The translations under genes were made by a program, and so were the position numbers. From assembly GCA_963820955.1 (NCBI GenBank), contig CAWGCA010000004.1, positions 38,207 through 102,206 of the forward strand: a DNA stretch of 64,000 bases, written 5' to 3'. Positions 52,626 through 61,858 of this stretch are shown piece after piece. A model generated the notes under the pieces. That model made no database searches, was not told the origin of the DNA, and worked only from the letters and a program-made list of their open reading frames with translations. Each line of letters starts with the position of its first letter. The first letter of the stretch is position 1. The DNA is from CAWGCA01 sp963820955. GTDB taxonomy: Bacteria > Pseudomonadota > Gammaproteobacteria > Chromatiales > Chromatiaceae.

Positions 52626-54548
52626 ATGAACAGCCCGTATTTTATTACTATCCTTCTCGTTGGTATGTTGATATCGTCCTGCGCCCAGTTCAACCATTAC
52701 CGATTCCAAACGCAGGCGGCGCTACCTGCCGAATCTCAAAAGAAGCCCGTCACATGGCCCCGTGAGTGTGCGGTGGATCAAAACGTCTTGGATAGAAAGT
52801 CATCGGCCAGAAGCGATGAAGACAAACGCCTACCCGGAAAACTATGCGAGGGAGATCCGGCCTCTCCCGCTTCTTCTTCCATCCAGCACCGATTCTACCA
52901 ATCTAAAGACGGGGAGACTGGGGACTATTACCTATCCTTCGTGGAATTCGATGACCAGGGCTGGTTCGCTGACCGCACGCAAATGGAGGCGCTTTTTGAA
53001 CTTCTCAAGACGCTTGAGGAAAAGAATGACGGCCACACTCTGATCTACGTCTATGCGCACGGGTGGAAGCACAACGCAAGCGCTTGCGACAACAACGTGG
53101 TTTGTTTCTCGCGACTTCTCGAGCGCACGGACCTCGTAGAGCAGATACAAGAAAAATATGTATCTGGGAAAGACCGCAGAAATGTGGTTGGGGTCTATCT
53201 CGATTGGCGAGGTCTGCCCTTTGACGACGTTCTCAACAATCTTTCTGGAGCCGAAAGGACACCGCGGCACGTGTGGGGCGCGGGGGCGTCTTTGAACTCT
53301 TGGTGCGTTTGAAGGACTATCGGGATAGTCGACGAAAAGACTTTTTGAAGGACTATTGTCTTGATACTCTAGAGGACAGCTGGAACCGTGAGCGCAGGTC
53401 GGGAAAGAGCTTCCAGTGGAAACGGGACAATCTGCTGAGGGAATATCCAGACTGTGCAAATTATGTAAATTCCACAGAACCGCCACGTAAAACAGATCCG
53501 GGCAACAACCCTACGCAACTCGTGATCAGCGGTCATAGCTTCGGCGGTCTCGTCATCTACGAGGCCTTGTCTCACGCCTTAATGGAGCGAGCCGCAAAGA
53601 CCACGAACACGAACGGAGCAGCACACTATGAAGTGGCCGAGAGCTTCGGCGACTTCGTGATGCTGGTGAACCCAGCCTTTGAGGGCTCGCTGTATGAACC
53701 TTTGTTTCACATCGCTACCAATCGCTGTTATGACACCAAGCAACGGCCGGTGATGATGATTGTCACATCCAAGGCCGATAGCGCCACCAGAGTCGCGTTT
53801 CCGGTCGGTCGAGCCTTGAATACGCTCCTCCAGCACGCGATGTCCCCCGAACAGTCAGATAGCATGCTCCATACCGTAGGCCATAATCAGAGATACGAGA
53901 CGCACCGCCTTGAGTCGGACGGTGTGATACAAAAAAAAGTAACCGATAATAGACCCTGTCCGTGCGAGTATCTCAAGGCCACGTCGAATGTGGATGTGAG
54001 TACGAAGCTAATGCCGCTTTTCAAGGCAAGTTTCGACAACAAAATGAAGGAAGTCTCAGACATGAATTCGGCGGATATCGGCGGGGCACCAGGATTCAAT
54101 CCGAGACCTTACGGCAACGAGGTCATGTTAGTCCCTGTCCCTGGTGGGGAGTGCTGGGGAGTGCTACAGCACCGCGGACGCTAGTTTCAGTGAGCGCAGG
54201 AAAAAACAATCGAAAGAAGCGTTGAATGAATACTATATCGAGAACAATATTTTCCAAGAGTGCATGGCAAAACCCGGACAACCGAGCCCGAAGTACGCTG
54301 CCCGATATCCTTATCTGGTCGTCAGTACCGATGCAGGAGTCATTGCCGATCACAACGCGATCTATAATGAACGCTTTCTCGATTTTGGAATAACGTTTAT
54401 TACTGAGCACATCTCCCAGGCGAAGCCCTGGGGGTGGCCGGAAAGGGCTTCGGCCAGGAATTGCGTCTCCACAGAGGACGGTCTGCTGCCGTATGAGCAG
54501 TCGTGCTGGCGGAGCGACGGTAAATCTTGCTCCACGCCAACGCAATAG
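52626..54548 (+). pseudogene. Alpha/beta-hydrolase lipoprotein with two frameshifts
   Basis: The ATG follows GGGAGAAGGTC. The first part has a lipobox (LISSC at residues 16-20) and HTLIYVYAHGWKHNASACDN. A missing G in the run at about 53270 shifts the frame. The next part carries the nucleophile motif GHSFGGLVIYEALSHALMER at 53533. A 10-bp tandem duplication, GGGGAGTGCT twice at 54146-54165, shifts it again. Removing one copy joins PGGECYSTADASFSERR to the last part (KEALNEYYIENNIFQECMAK...). The restored protein is about 640 residues, a serine hydrolase or lipase-like lipoprotein. The substrate is unknown. Confidence 0.78.
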
Positions 54549-54696
54549 AGCAAACGCTGAGGAGACTACCGCACGTCCCCCCCCGCGTGCGCCTGACCAT
54601 CACCGGCAGTCCAAAGGACTACCAGCCCTCTGATGGCATGTCCTCATTTGGACGCCTTCCTCATAGGCTCGTAACTATCAGCGTTGGGGTAAATAT

Positions 54697-54914
54697 CAGT
54701 GCTGTCCCATTAACCTCCAACCGTCATGCCGGACTTGATCCGGCATCCAGTGAACGCATTGAAAAACCTGGATTCTGGACAAGTGCTTCGCACTTTCCGG
54801 AGTGACGAACATCAGTGTTCAAATTCATGTCTATGCCGCAACTAATCACTATGAAAGAGCTGTCGTATCAATGCGTTCCAGTTATATGTAACGCAACTTA
54901 ATGGGACAGCACTG
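54697..54914. repeat. Small inverted-repeat element (IS4-like MITE) with target duplication
   Basis: Perfect 17-bp terminal inverted repeats, CAGTGCTGTCCCATTAA at 54697-54713 and its complement at 54898-54914, are flanked by the 9-bp direct repeat GGTAAATAT (54688-54696 and 54915-54923). The 218-bp insert holds no gene but contains an imperfect palindrome of the CGTCATGCCGGA...TCCGGAGTGACG type (54722-54807). The 9-bp duplication fits IS4-related non-autonomous elements. Confidence 0.7.
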
Positions 54915-54998
54915 GGTAAATATATAGCACCGTTAACGCCTATCATCTTTATCGCATAAGATTTCTATTTCTATCTACACAGCACGGAGAATGGAATC

Positions 54999-55178
54999 AT
55001 GCTGGCACCGACAAGGAAATCAGGAGAGACAATCTACATCGGTGACGATATCGAGATTACCATCCTCTAGCAAGGCGGACAGCAAACCAAAGTCGGCATA
55101 ACCGCAGCGAAGGAAGTCCCGGTGCAGTGAGGAGAGGTATATCGACGGATCAAGGAAGAGGAAGTCGGTAAGCTATAG
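54999..55178 (+). pseudogene. csrA: csrA pseudogene
   Basis: GGAGAATGGAATC precedes the ATG at 54999. The frame reads MLAPTRKSGETIYIGDDIEI then TIL, a TAG at codon 24, QGGQQTKVGITAAKEVPVQ, a TGA at codon 44, and GEVYRRIKEEEVGKL. This is the whole length of CsrA, the carbon-storage RNA-binding regulator, spoiled by two nonsense codons. Only the start and ribosome site remain normal. The true csrA would be elsewhere. Confidence 0.75.
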
Positions 55179-55367
55179 ACACCCCGTCAGAGCAGGGTTT
55201 TTCTTTGGCTTGAGTAATTCCCGAGAATTCCGGTCAGATGACGTAAAGCGACCCGAGGTTGCCATTCGTTAATGAGATTGTTTAAACAGTATTCAGGCAA
55301 GTACTTCTACTCATATATCACCGTTTGGTTACATATACTTGCCGGGTGTATGCTCCGAAATCCCATT

Positions 55368-55401
55368 CAAGCATATATATAGATAACCAAGCATATATAT
55401 A
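55368..55401 (+). promoter_or_regulatory. Direct repeat upstream of the superoxide dismutase gene
   Basis: The 14-mer CAAGCATATATATA occurs twice, at 55368-55381 and 55388-55401, 20 bp apart centre to centre, ending 15 bases before the start codon. Spacing of two helical turns and its place suggest an operator or promoter element. Unproven. Confidence 0.4.
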
Positions 55402-55416
55402 AATGAGGAGTCACTG

Positions 55417-56022
55417 ATGATCGATACAACAATGAAATCTACAAGGCCTGCCTGTTTTTCCCTGTTTGCTGCGGCTGCGTTAACCTGCTTTTCGCTACCC
55501 GGCTATGCCGACAAACTTACAGCTACTGCCGACATCAAAGGTTGCACTGACGCGGGAATTTCGGGGAGTGCGACACTCACCGAAGAAAAGACGGACGAGG
55601 GTATCAAGGCAGTCACCATCCATCTCAAGGTAGAGGGTTTGTCCGATGGCAAGCATGCGGTGCATATTCACGAAACCGGCGCCTGTGAACCGTGCAGTGC
55701 TGCCAAGGGTCACCATGACCCGGGGCCTTTCGGGGAGACGAGACCTGACAGCGCTACCGACGAAGTTCCGGCATCAGACATCAATCACCCGTATCACATG
55801 GGCGACCTCATCAATATCGAGGTAAAGAATGGTAAGGGGACCATGATGCATACGACCAACCGCATTACCCTGTCGGCTGGCCGGCTGAGCATCATGGACG
55901 AGGACGGTAGCGCCTTTGTCATCCACACCAACTCGGACACCTATTGCGATGAGGAAAGCGATCTGAAAAAGGGCTGTGCCGGCGGTGCGCGTGATGCCTG
56001 CGGTATCATTGCAGCCGATTGA
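55417..56022 (+). CDS. sodC: Periplasmic Cu/Zn superoxide dismutase family protein
   Basis: GAGGAG lies 7 bases before the ATG. The 201-residue product has a signal peptide (cleaved near YADKL) and the SodC fold. The pattern HAVHIHETGACEP gives the first metal-ligand histidines, AAKGHHDPGPFG follows, then HPYHMGDLINIEVKNGKGT and a C-terminal FVIHTNSDTYCDEES. Compared with typical SodC the electrostatic loop is altered and there are extra Cys residues, so activity is probable but not certain. The enzyme would protect the periplasm from superoxide. A clear terminator follows. Confidence 0.82.
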   Translation: MIDTTMKSTRPACFSLFAAAALTCFSLPGYADKLTATADIKGCTDAGISGSATLTEEKTDEGIKAVTIHLKVEGLSDGKHAVHIHETGACEPCSAAKGHHDPGPFGETRPDSATDEVPASDINHPYHMGDLINIEVKNGKGTMMHTTNRITLSAGRLSIMDEDGSAFVIHTNSDTYCDEESDLKKGCAGGARDACGIIAAD

Positions 56023-56065
56023 CGTTCTCGAGTAGCAAAGAGTCAAAAAAGTAGCCGATTTCAAC

Positions 56066-56090
56066 AATGGCGGCCTTCGGGCCGCCATTT
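56066..56090 (+). terminator. Terminator of sodC
   Basis: A perfect 10-bp stem, AATGGCGGCC pairing with GGCCGCCATT around TTCG, followed by TTCCG. A UUCG tetraloop adds stability. It lies 43 bases after the stop. Confidence 0.75.
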
Positions 56091-56451
56091 CCGTTTGCAT
56101 TGAATGTCCGCTTCTGTGGCCGGCTCACGTCTATTGCGGTGCAGCATTATTGTGCAGTGCCATGAATTTATTCTACAGATAGCTGAACGGCAAGACCCGA
56201 TGCCCTGTGGTAAAAAGAATTTATTCGTATAGATACATCAACATGTTAGCATCAGCTTAAAAGAACATGTTCTATTTTTTGCACCTTACCGGGCACCCAA
56301 GACAGCCACTCAGTGACTTTGCAGACGATGCGGCTTCCCGGTACAGCTAAACTATAAACACTAGACAATCTGGCTTTCACGCCGTCAGAGACTAAATATC
56401 GTTTTTCGGGCTTTAGCAAATGCCTAACCAGCATGTTTCGGAGGATTGAAG
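56091..56451. other. Intergenic region before the DUF2189 gene
   Basis: About 360 AT-rich bases without a recognisable gene. Short leftward frames lack ribosome sites. Confidence 0.3.
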
Positions 56452-57240
56452 ATGGAAACCACTGCATATACCGGCAGCACCAGGTGGCACGAACTCGTCG
56501 TGAATAAAATAAGCCTTACCGCGCCTTTCGAATGGCTCTCGAAAGGCTGGAGGGACATGCGCAACGCAGGGCGATACAGCCTCACCTATGGTGCCGGTAT
56601 CGTGTTGCTCAGCGGTCTCATGACATTGGGCTTGGTAGCAACAGAGAGTCTGTTTCTCTTGCCATTTCTCGTTGCCGGCTTCTTTCTCGTCGCGCCTGCC
56701 GTAGGCATCGGCCTGTATCAAATGAGCGCGCATCTGGAACGGGGAGAACCACTCAAGACCTGTAACGCCCTGGAGGCATGGAAGCGCAATCAGGCGCAGA
56801 TCAGCATCGTCACCGCCGGGTTCTTCATCATCATGCAACTCTGGATAGCTGTGAATTTCGTGCTTTTTGCCCTGCTCTACGGTGGCATTTCGCCCCCACT
56901 CGACAACTTCTTCAGCAATGTGTTCCTGTCCGAAGAGGGCAGAATTTTCGCGATAGCGAGTATCGCCATCGGCTTCGTCTTTGCATGGTGCGCCTATGCG
57001 ATCAGCGCCGTGACAGTGCCTATGTTGCTCGACCGCAAGGTCGATGGATTCACGGCGATACGCATCAGCATCAAGGCCGTCTTGCAGAACATGCCTGCCA
57101 TGATGCTGTGGGCGTTTTTGATCGTGCTGATCGTCGGTCTTGGAATGATCGCCTTCTACATCGGCCTGCTTGTTGCCCTGCCCCTTATCGGCCACGGAAC
57201 CTGGCACGCCTATCGGGCGCTTGTGCCGTTAGCGGACTGA
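56452..57240 (+). CDS. DUF2189 integral membrane protein
   Basis: GGAGG lies 7 bases before the ATG at 56452, better than the in-frame TTG at 56446. The 262-residue protein has six hydrophobic segments. Family features are LTAPFEWLSKGWRDMRNAGR at residues 22-41, YSLTYGAGIVLLSGLMTLGL, LVAPAVGIGLYQMSAHLERG, and the C-terminal AFYIGLLVALPLIGHGTWHA. DUF2189 proteins resemble cytochrome oxidase assembly neighbours, but their role is not known. The last bases overlap a decayed transposase on the opposite strand. Confidence 0.85.
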   Translation: METTAYTGSTRWHELVVNKISLTAPFEWLSKGWRDMRNAGRYSLTYGAGIVLLSGLMTLGLVATESLFLLPFLVAGFFLVAPAVGIGLYQMSAHLERGEPLKTCNALEAWKRNQAQISIVTAGFFIIMQLWIAVNFVLFALLYGGISPPLDNFFSNVFLSEEGRIFAIASIAIGFVFAWCAYAISAVTVPMLLDRKVDGFTAIRISIKAVLQNMPAMMLWAFLIVLIVGLGMIAFYIGLLVALPLIGHGTWHAYRALVPLAD

Positions 57241-57597
57241 GGGCGTTTGGGGCGAAAACGAAGTCTGCTTTTTTTTGAACGGACGGTGGGTTGGTGCCGC
57301 CTGGGGTACGGTCGCCCAGGCCCGTAAACGTGAACCCGAGTTCCACCTAAACATGCGGGAGAGTAGCACCAGCATAAAACGTGATACGTTGTCGAAACGC
57401 CGAGGTGCAAATTTAGGTTCCTGGTAGAAGGCGAGCTGTTTTCGGAGAAATGGATTCTCAGCCGCCAAGGCGATACGGGATCGAGCACATAGGGCGATAA
57501 AATGCACCCCATTGGTGAAGAGTGCACGAGCGAGACGAGAAATTTCTCCTAGCATATTGAAGAAGCTGGATATAATTTCCATTCCCTCAGCATACAC
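57229..57597 (-). pseudogene. N-terminal remnant of an integrase-type (rve) transposase
   Basis: The 122-codon frame reads RSRIALAAENPFLRKQLAFY and QEPKFAPRRFDNVSRFMLVL then LSRMFRW, matching the N-terminal helical part of integrase-catalytic-domain transposases. After that the homology breaks off and the frame runs into the end of the DUF2189 gene. The catalytic DDE part is missing. Confidence 0.65.
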
Positions 57598-58343
57598 CGA
57601 CCCATCAATGCTTGGTTAATTCACATCCTCAAACCAGCGAAACTGTGCGGTCGGGAAATAAATGTGGAGCACAGCCATTTCATACACTCCATCTTTTACT
57701 CTAAAGTTAAAGTGTTGCGTCGATCAGTTGAACCCACCCTGCATTGCCGTCTTTCACGGACAGTCGGCAAACAGCAAGTCCTGGCCGATTGTTGTCTTTG
57801 CGGTTTTGCTTATATTTAGAGAAACATGAAGGACGATGTTCTGTTGTGTGTTTCTGGCCAGAAACTGGCCGGCGCCGAGTTCGAGGGAAGGAAGCAACAG
57901 CGATTAAAAACCAATCTCATACAATCTTCGGATCCAGAATGTATAGAAATAGGAAAAACAGTCCTTGTACGCCGGTTAAAGCTGCTGCAGGCGTTCTCAA
58001 ATTGCATACCGCATGAATAACTTCCTTTGACGAACTCGCAACCCTGCGCGCAATCACCTTTGCGTAGACACCTAACCGCCAATTCGTCACACCTGTTTAG
58101 CAATTCGCTACATCCTGATTCCACGGAACGTTAATGTCACTCCTTAAATCAGACACTGGAGAGCACAGTCACAGCCACCATATCTCTTTGATTATTAGAT
58201 TTTATTTTCTGTTTTTTATAAAGTTGGCGCGGCATCTGCACTGTGTGTAGCAATCATGAACGCCAAGGGGACACAACAGTGATCCAAAGCGTTCGAACAT
58301 GCGTAACCATATGCAAACGCTAATCACTCAACTGGAGAACACC
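57598..58343. other. Long intergenic region
   Basis: About 745 bases. A 64-codon rightward frame at 57826-58020 and opposite frames overlap it, but none has a good ribosome site, so I do not call a gene. AT-rich at 58180-58230, where the promoter of the next gene may lie. Confidence 0.35.
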
Positions 58344-58634
58344 ATGAAAAAGATCATAGCCACTACCACCATCCTGACCGCTTCTCTTCTGTTTGCCGGC
58401 AGCAGCCTGGCTCGAGGCACCCAGAGCGATTCCGAAGGCGATATGATTTATGGCGGAGGCGCAGTAGCCGCCAGTCCCTCGCAGCCCTATGTCTACACCG
58501 GTCCGGTACAGAGTGACGGCGGCACAGATTTTCTTTACAGCAGGGATGAAATTCTGAATTCTCCGCTGTCCGGGTCACCGGAACGCTTGGTGGATGACCG
58601 GGATTTCTCGAACGACTTGATCTACGGCTCCTAG
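58344..58634 (+). CDS. Small exported protein of unknown function
   Basis: The ATG at 58344 has GGAG 6 bases upstream; an in-frame start at 58299 is weaker. The 96-residue product has a signal peptide (MKKIIATTTILTASLLFAGS, cleaved near SLARG) and a short mature part with two copies of a D-(M/L)-I-Y-G motif (GDMIYGGGAV near residue 33 and NDLIYGS at the C-terminus). Between them is a Ser/Gly/Pro-rich stretch. The two similar motifs could be short binding repeats. Terminator downstream. Confidence 0.7.
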   Translation: MKKIIATTTILTASLLFAGSSLARGTQSDSEGDMIYGGGAVAASPSQPYVYTGPVQSDGGTDFLYSRDEILNSPLSGSPERLVDDRDFSNDLIYGS

Positions 58635-58657
58635 ATTTTGATCGCTAGAGCAACAGT

Positions 58658-58696
58658 AAAGGGCCGACACATGGATGGTGCCGGCCCTTTGTTTTG
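58658..58696 (+). terminator. Terminator of the small exported protein gene
   Basis: AAAGGGCCG pairs with CGGCCCTTT across a 17-base loop with some inner pairing, followed by GTTTTGT. It begins 23 bases after the stop. Confidence 0.7.
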
Positions 58697-58703
58697 TGCG
58701 TGT

Positions 58704-59012
58704 TCAGATGACATCTGACCCGAAAACCGGTATGGGAGGTGTAGCCGAGGAGACAGGCATAACGCCAGCTACGATTTGACGGTCGAACGCTGACGCTATG
58801 CCCCAAACCGTGCTTTCGCGCAGCCCGTACATGGTCTCACCAAGACGGGTCAAAATCCCGCCTTCCTGGTACCAGCGAATTGGATACTGGGTCTTTTCTA
58901 AGCTCTTTTGGTACGAAAAGTCTTGATCGCGGTTGGCCAGCCGCGTTTGCGGATAACCGCCTTCCAGGTGCTCAAGGGAGTCTTCGTGATTGTTGCCAAG
59001 GTGTCTTCCGAT
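58704..59012 (-). other. Unrecognised open frame without a start codon
   Basis: A 103-codon frame with protein-like composition (HEDSLEHLEGGYPQTRLANR, DQDFSYQKSLEKTQYPIRWY, ILTRLGETMYGLREST) opens after a TGA at 59013 and ends at a TGA at 58704. No ATG/GTG/TTG near its beginning. It may be the tail of a decayed gene cut off by the IS1595 element. No family recognised. Confidence 0.3.
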
Positions 59013-59345
59013 TCACAGGCGTACCGAAAGACCTTTTTGATTAGAAGGGTAATAACTTAACTTATGATTAGGCACGTAACACAGGTAACGGTGCAGGGTC
59101 TGCATAGATACAAGCATACAGAAGCCTATCAAAGGCTTGGTGTGGCCAATATCTCCGATTAAAGCGGTAAGCAAATTCAGCGAGAAAAGCTCTTCTGTAT
59201 TTAGGAAAAACCCCATGATGGGTGGAAAGAAGGTATCGCTTTAGATTGGAAGTAATAATATTAATCCACTTCAAATGCTCATGCGTTTTTTCTGGTTCTT
59301 TCATCTCAACTAATCGTTCGTGTCTATAGCCCTCCTTTTGGGCTT

Positions 59346-61072
59346 GTAACTATTCAGCCCATTTTGCCATGACCAGCGACATTAGCGCTCATCTACTTTC
59401 ATGAAGTCTGGGCTCTTGCCCTGAAAAAGTAATCTCAATGCTTGGGTGGCCGTCATGCCCTGCTTGCGACAAGTTGATAGATAACTGCGTACCCGGCAGA
59501 AGATCTTTGCCCCGTCCATTGATCGGAAACAACCAGAGATCTTCTGCTGTACCTTAGTCATACGCAGATCGTTCTCGCCTTGGTTGTTGGTGAATGGAAC
59601 AGTTTTCACATCCATGAAGCGCAGGACATCTTGCTCGAAGTTTCGTAATCGCTCCAGCAGATTTCTGGCTTTCGATCGTTTGAGCCTGCCTCGTTTTCCG
59701 TTCCGCTGACTTTCATCGGGCGGCGGGCATTCAACATCTGCCTTTTCGAGTAGTCTTCGATATCGCCGGCGCCACCGCCTGGACTCATCGGGTGCTAATC
59801 TACCACCCGCATCCTCTACTGCTTTTGCTATATCCAGCAGCAGCGTCTTCATCGACTTCGCCCATTGCTGCTGATCCTGCTCCCAGGCCCTCTCCAGTTC
59901 TCTGAGGTGATGCGCATTGCATAGGGCATGAGTACACCCGTATTGGTAGTACGGCTTCCAGTGATCATGACACAACACCCCTTTGAAGAAGGGTAGGATA
60001 CCCATCTCATCCATGGCCTCGGTGCCCCGCTTTACGTGGGGGTAGAACCAGGTCAGTGAGGTATTGGAGGCGCAATGCAACCAGTGGCGTTTGCCGCCGA
60101 TATTAATGCCGGTCTCATCGGCATGCATGAGATCAGACTTGGACAATTTTGTCTTCGCCCACTGCCCAAAGGACTCCAGCCGATCATAGGCGTCCTTATT
60201 GAAATTGAAGACAGAGCCCACACTGACCGGAATATGCAGCTGATCATGGAAGTGATCTCGTATTCGGTCATAGGGAATCAGTTGGTACTGCGACATATAG
60301 ACCGCGTTAGCCTTCAGATTGAGACCGTACTGGACTGTTCGGTTTACCCCTTTAGGGAAACAGGCTACATATCGATTTCCTTGATTGTCTTCAAGGATCT
60401 GCGCCCGGTATTCGGTCACAAACCGTGAGATGTCGATATCGATAACCTGGCGCGTTTCATGGCCGACTACCTGATACTGCAGCCCCTTGGGCAAGGTGCG
60501 GCGATCAACTTTTAACTCGGTCACCTCATCGGGATCATCCACCGGCTCAAGCGTGGTTCCGTTACGCCCCTTCTGTCCCCCGGGTTGTCTATTGCTTTTT
60601 CCTTTCTTACTCGACTTCTCCCGGTTGGGATCCGTAGATGGCGGCTTACTGCTGTTTTTGCTGTTGAGGGTAATGCGATTGAGCAGCAGGGTTACCAGCA
60701 GCAGTAAGACTTCCAGTGCCGATCTCAGTGCAGGTGACAGATCTTTCTCTTTGCTGAGAAGTTCTTTGACTGAGTTGATTGCTGAATCAACGTCAACGTC
60801 TTCTATTTTCAATACCCCAATCTCGATCCACTTTGAATGAGATTATTATCGCATGGGTTTTCAGAACGACATTTTGGTTCCTGTAAGCGAATCTGAGACG
60901 TCTTAAAAAATGATTTGATGCCGCGGTTGCCTTGCTAAAAAGAAATCCTTGGTAGGCTTCGTGAAGCCTGTATGATTAACCAGAACGGTAGGTAGACAGT
61001 TCGCTCTGTAATCAGAAATAATGCAGAAAAACCCTGTCAAGTACTTTTTCTAATTTGCAGCTGAATAGTTAC
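59346..61072 (-). mobile_element. Complete IS66-family insertion sequence nested in IS1595
   Basis: The 1727-bp element begins GTAACTATTCAG and ends with its complement CTGAATAGTTAC at 61072. Both sides carry the identical 8-bp direct repeat TTGGGCTT (59338-59345 and 61073-61080), the duplication size usual for IS66. It encodes only the tnpC-like transposase; tnpA and tnpB are absent, as in the short ISBst12-type subgroup. Confidence 0.9.
59382..60812 (-). CDS. IS66-family transposase (TnpC type)
   Basis: The 476-residue protein has the family layout: a basic linker with SSKPPSTDPNREKSSKKGKS and RQPGGQKGRNGTTLEP, then the core MHADETGINIGGKRHWLHCA with the first Asp, GVLCHDHWKPYYQYGCTHAL and CNAHHLRELERAWEQ for the second, and VPFTNNQGENDLRMTKVQQK with the Glu. 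The C-terminal helix SYLSTCRKQGMTATQALRLL is conserved. The frame is intact, so the element may be mobile. Confidence 0.92.
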   Translation of the reverse strand: MKIEDVDVDSAINSVKELLSKEKDLSPALRSALEVLLLLVTLLLNRITLNSKNSSKPPSTDPNREKSSKKGKSNRQPGGQKGRNGTTLEPVDDPDEVTELKVDRRTLPKGLQYQVVGHETRQVIDIDISRFVTEYRAQILEDNQGNRYVACFPKGVNRTVQYGLNLKANAVYMSQYQLIPYDRIRDHFHDQLHIPVSVGSVFNFNKDAYDRLESFGQWAKTKLSKSDLMHADETGINIGGKRHWLHCASNTSLTWFYPHVKRGTEAMDEMGILPFFKGVLCHDHWKPYYQYGCTHALCNAHHLRELERAWEQDQQQWAKSMKTLLLDIAKAVEDAGGRLAPDESRRWRRRYRRLLEKADVECPPPDESQRNGKRGRLKRSKARNLLERLRNFEQDVLRFMDVKTVPFTNNQGENDLRMTKVQQKISGCFRSMDGAKIFCRVRSYLSTCRKQGMTATQALRLLFQGKSPDFMKVDER

Positions 61073-61792
61073 TTGGGCTTTAACATAAACACCCGATCCG
61101 TCAGATTTTATTTTGCTTCCGGCACGCACATTCTTTTTTATTGCAGGAACCACATGCTCTTCATAAATCGTTTCGAGCTCTTCGAATGACAAGAACCTTG
61201 GTCCCCCATTTGAGTTTTCTTCTACAGCTATCAGGAAAGGGGTTTTGTTGTCGCCTTTTAAACGCCGTTCCTCCAGGGACTGCTTGCCACCGATTAAGAT
61301 TTCATCCGTTTCAACAGTACCGCCCAACGTATACATGCTATCGCGTTGAATCATCGCTTGACGAATTTTGTGCCCCATCAACCATGCAGTGTGGTATGAG
61401 CCCAGTCCAAGCTGATTCTGGAGATACAGCATTGAAACGCCTTTTTTAGAGGTCGCCATAAGGTAAATTGCCCAAAACCACTTACGCAAGGGCACTCGGC
61501 TCTTATGAAATATGGTGCCGGCCGTAGCGTATATTTGCCTATGGCATTGACGACATTCAAACACCTTTCGTGTTTGTATGAAGTCCAGCTTGCTATCCAC
61601 ACATCGGGGGCATATGACTCCGTCCGGCCACCTCATGTTGACCAAGTAATCCCAGCAAACTTTTTCCGTTGGAAATTTGTCCTGGAAATCAAGTAACCCA
61701 ATATCTTTATAAGGTTTTTCCTTTTTCATGCACTGAAAATAGCATAAACCTGTCTAAAGTGCATAATCATAACTTAACTTATTGTTTTTAAT

Positions 61793-61838
61793 TGGTGGGC
61801 CCAGTAGGACTCGAACCTACGACCAAGGGATTATGAGT
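61793..61838 (-). tRNA. 3' half of a tRNA-Met (CAU) gene, attachment-site-like remnant
   Basis: On the minus strand the sequence holds the anticodon loop CTCATAA, the TPsiC arm GTAGGTTCGAGTCCTAC, then TGGGCCCACCA with an encoded CCA. The D-arm and 5' half are missing; the sequence upstream of the anticodon loop is unrelated AT-rich DNA. Such 3' halves mark attL/attR sites of integrating elements. The anticodon CAU fits elongator tRNA-Met, but a tRNA-Ile2 cannot be excluded. Confidence 0.7.
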
Positions 61839-61858
61839 GTCAATAAAATCAATAAGTT

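Larger units (their letters stand above)
59068..61729 (-). pseudogene. IS1595-family transposase split by IS66 insertion
   Basis: The N-terminal part (from ATG 61729 to about 61073) reads VCWDYLVNMRWPDGVICPRC and CRQCHRQIYATAGTIFHKSR with its zinc-binding Cys pairs, then the DDE start GGTVETDEILIGGKQSLEER and KSDGSGVYVKAQ. The C-terminal part (59337 to 59068) reads KEGYRHERLVEMKEPEKTHE, HLKWINIITSNLKRYLLSTH and HGVFPKYRRAFLAEFAYRFN. The parts join cleanly (...VKAQKEGYRHER...) once the IS66 element and one duplication copy are removed. The ISXO2-like fold is complete when joined. Confidence 0.85.
59051..61783 (-). mobile_element. IS1595-family element, interrupted by an IS66 element
   Basis: Terminal inverted repeats AATAACTTAACTTATGATTA (59051-59070) and AATAAGTTAAGTTATGATTA on the other strand (61764-61783) match at 18 of 20. 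Between them lies an IS1595-type transposase gene split by an IS66 element. Without the insert the element is about 1 kb. Confidence 0.75.

Noticed and set aside
57744..58124. Three overlapping frames between the transposase remnant and the small exported protein
   Set aside because: They compete on both strands, lack ribosome sites and show no recognisable motif.
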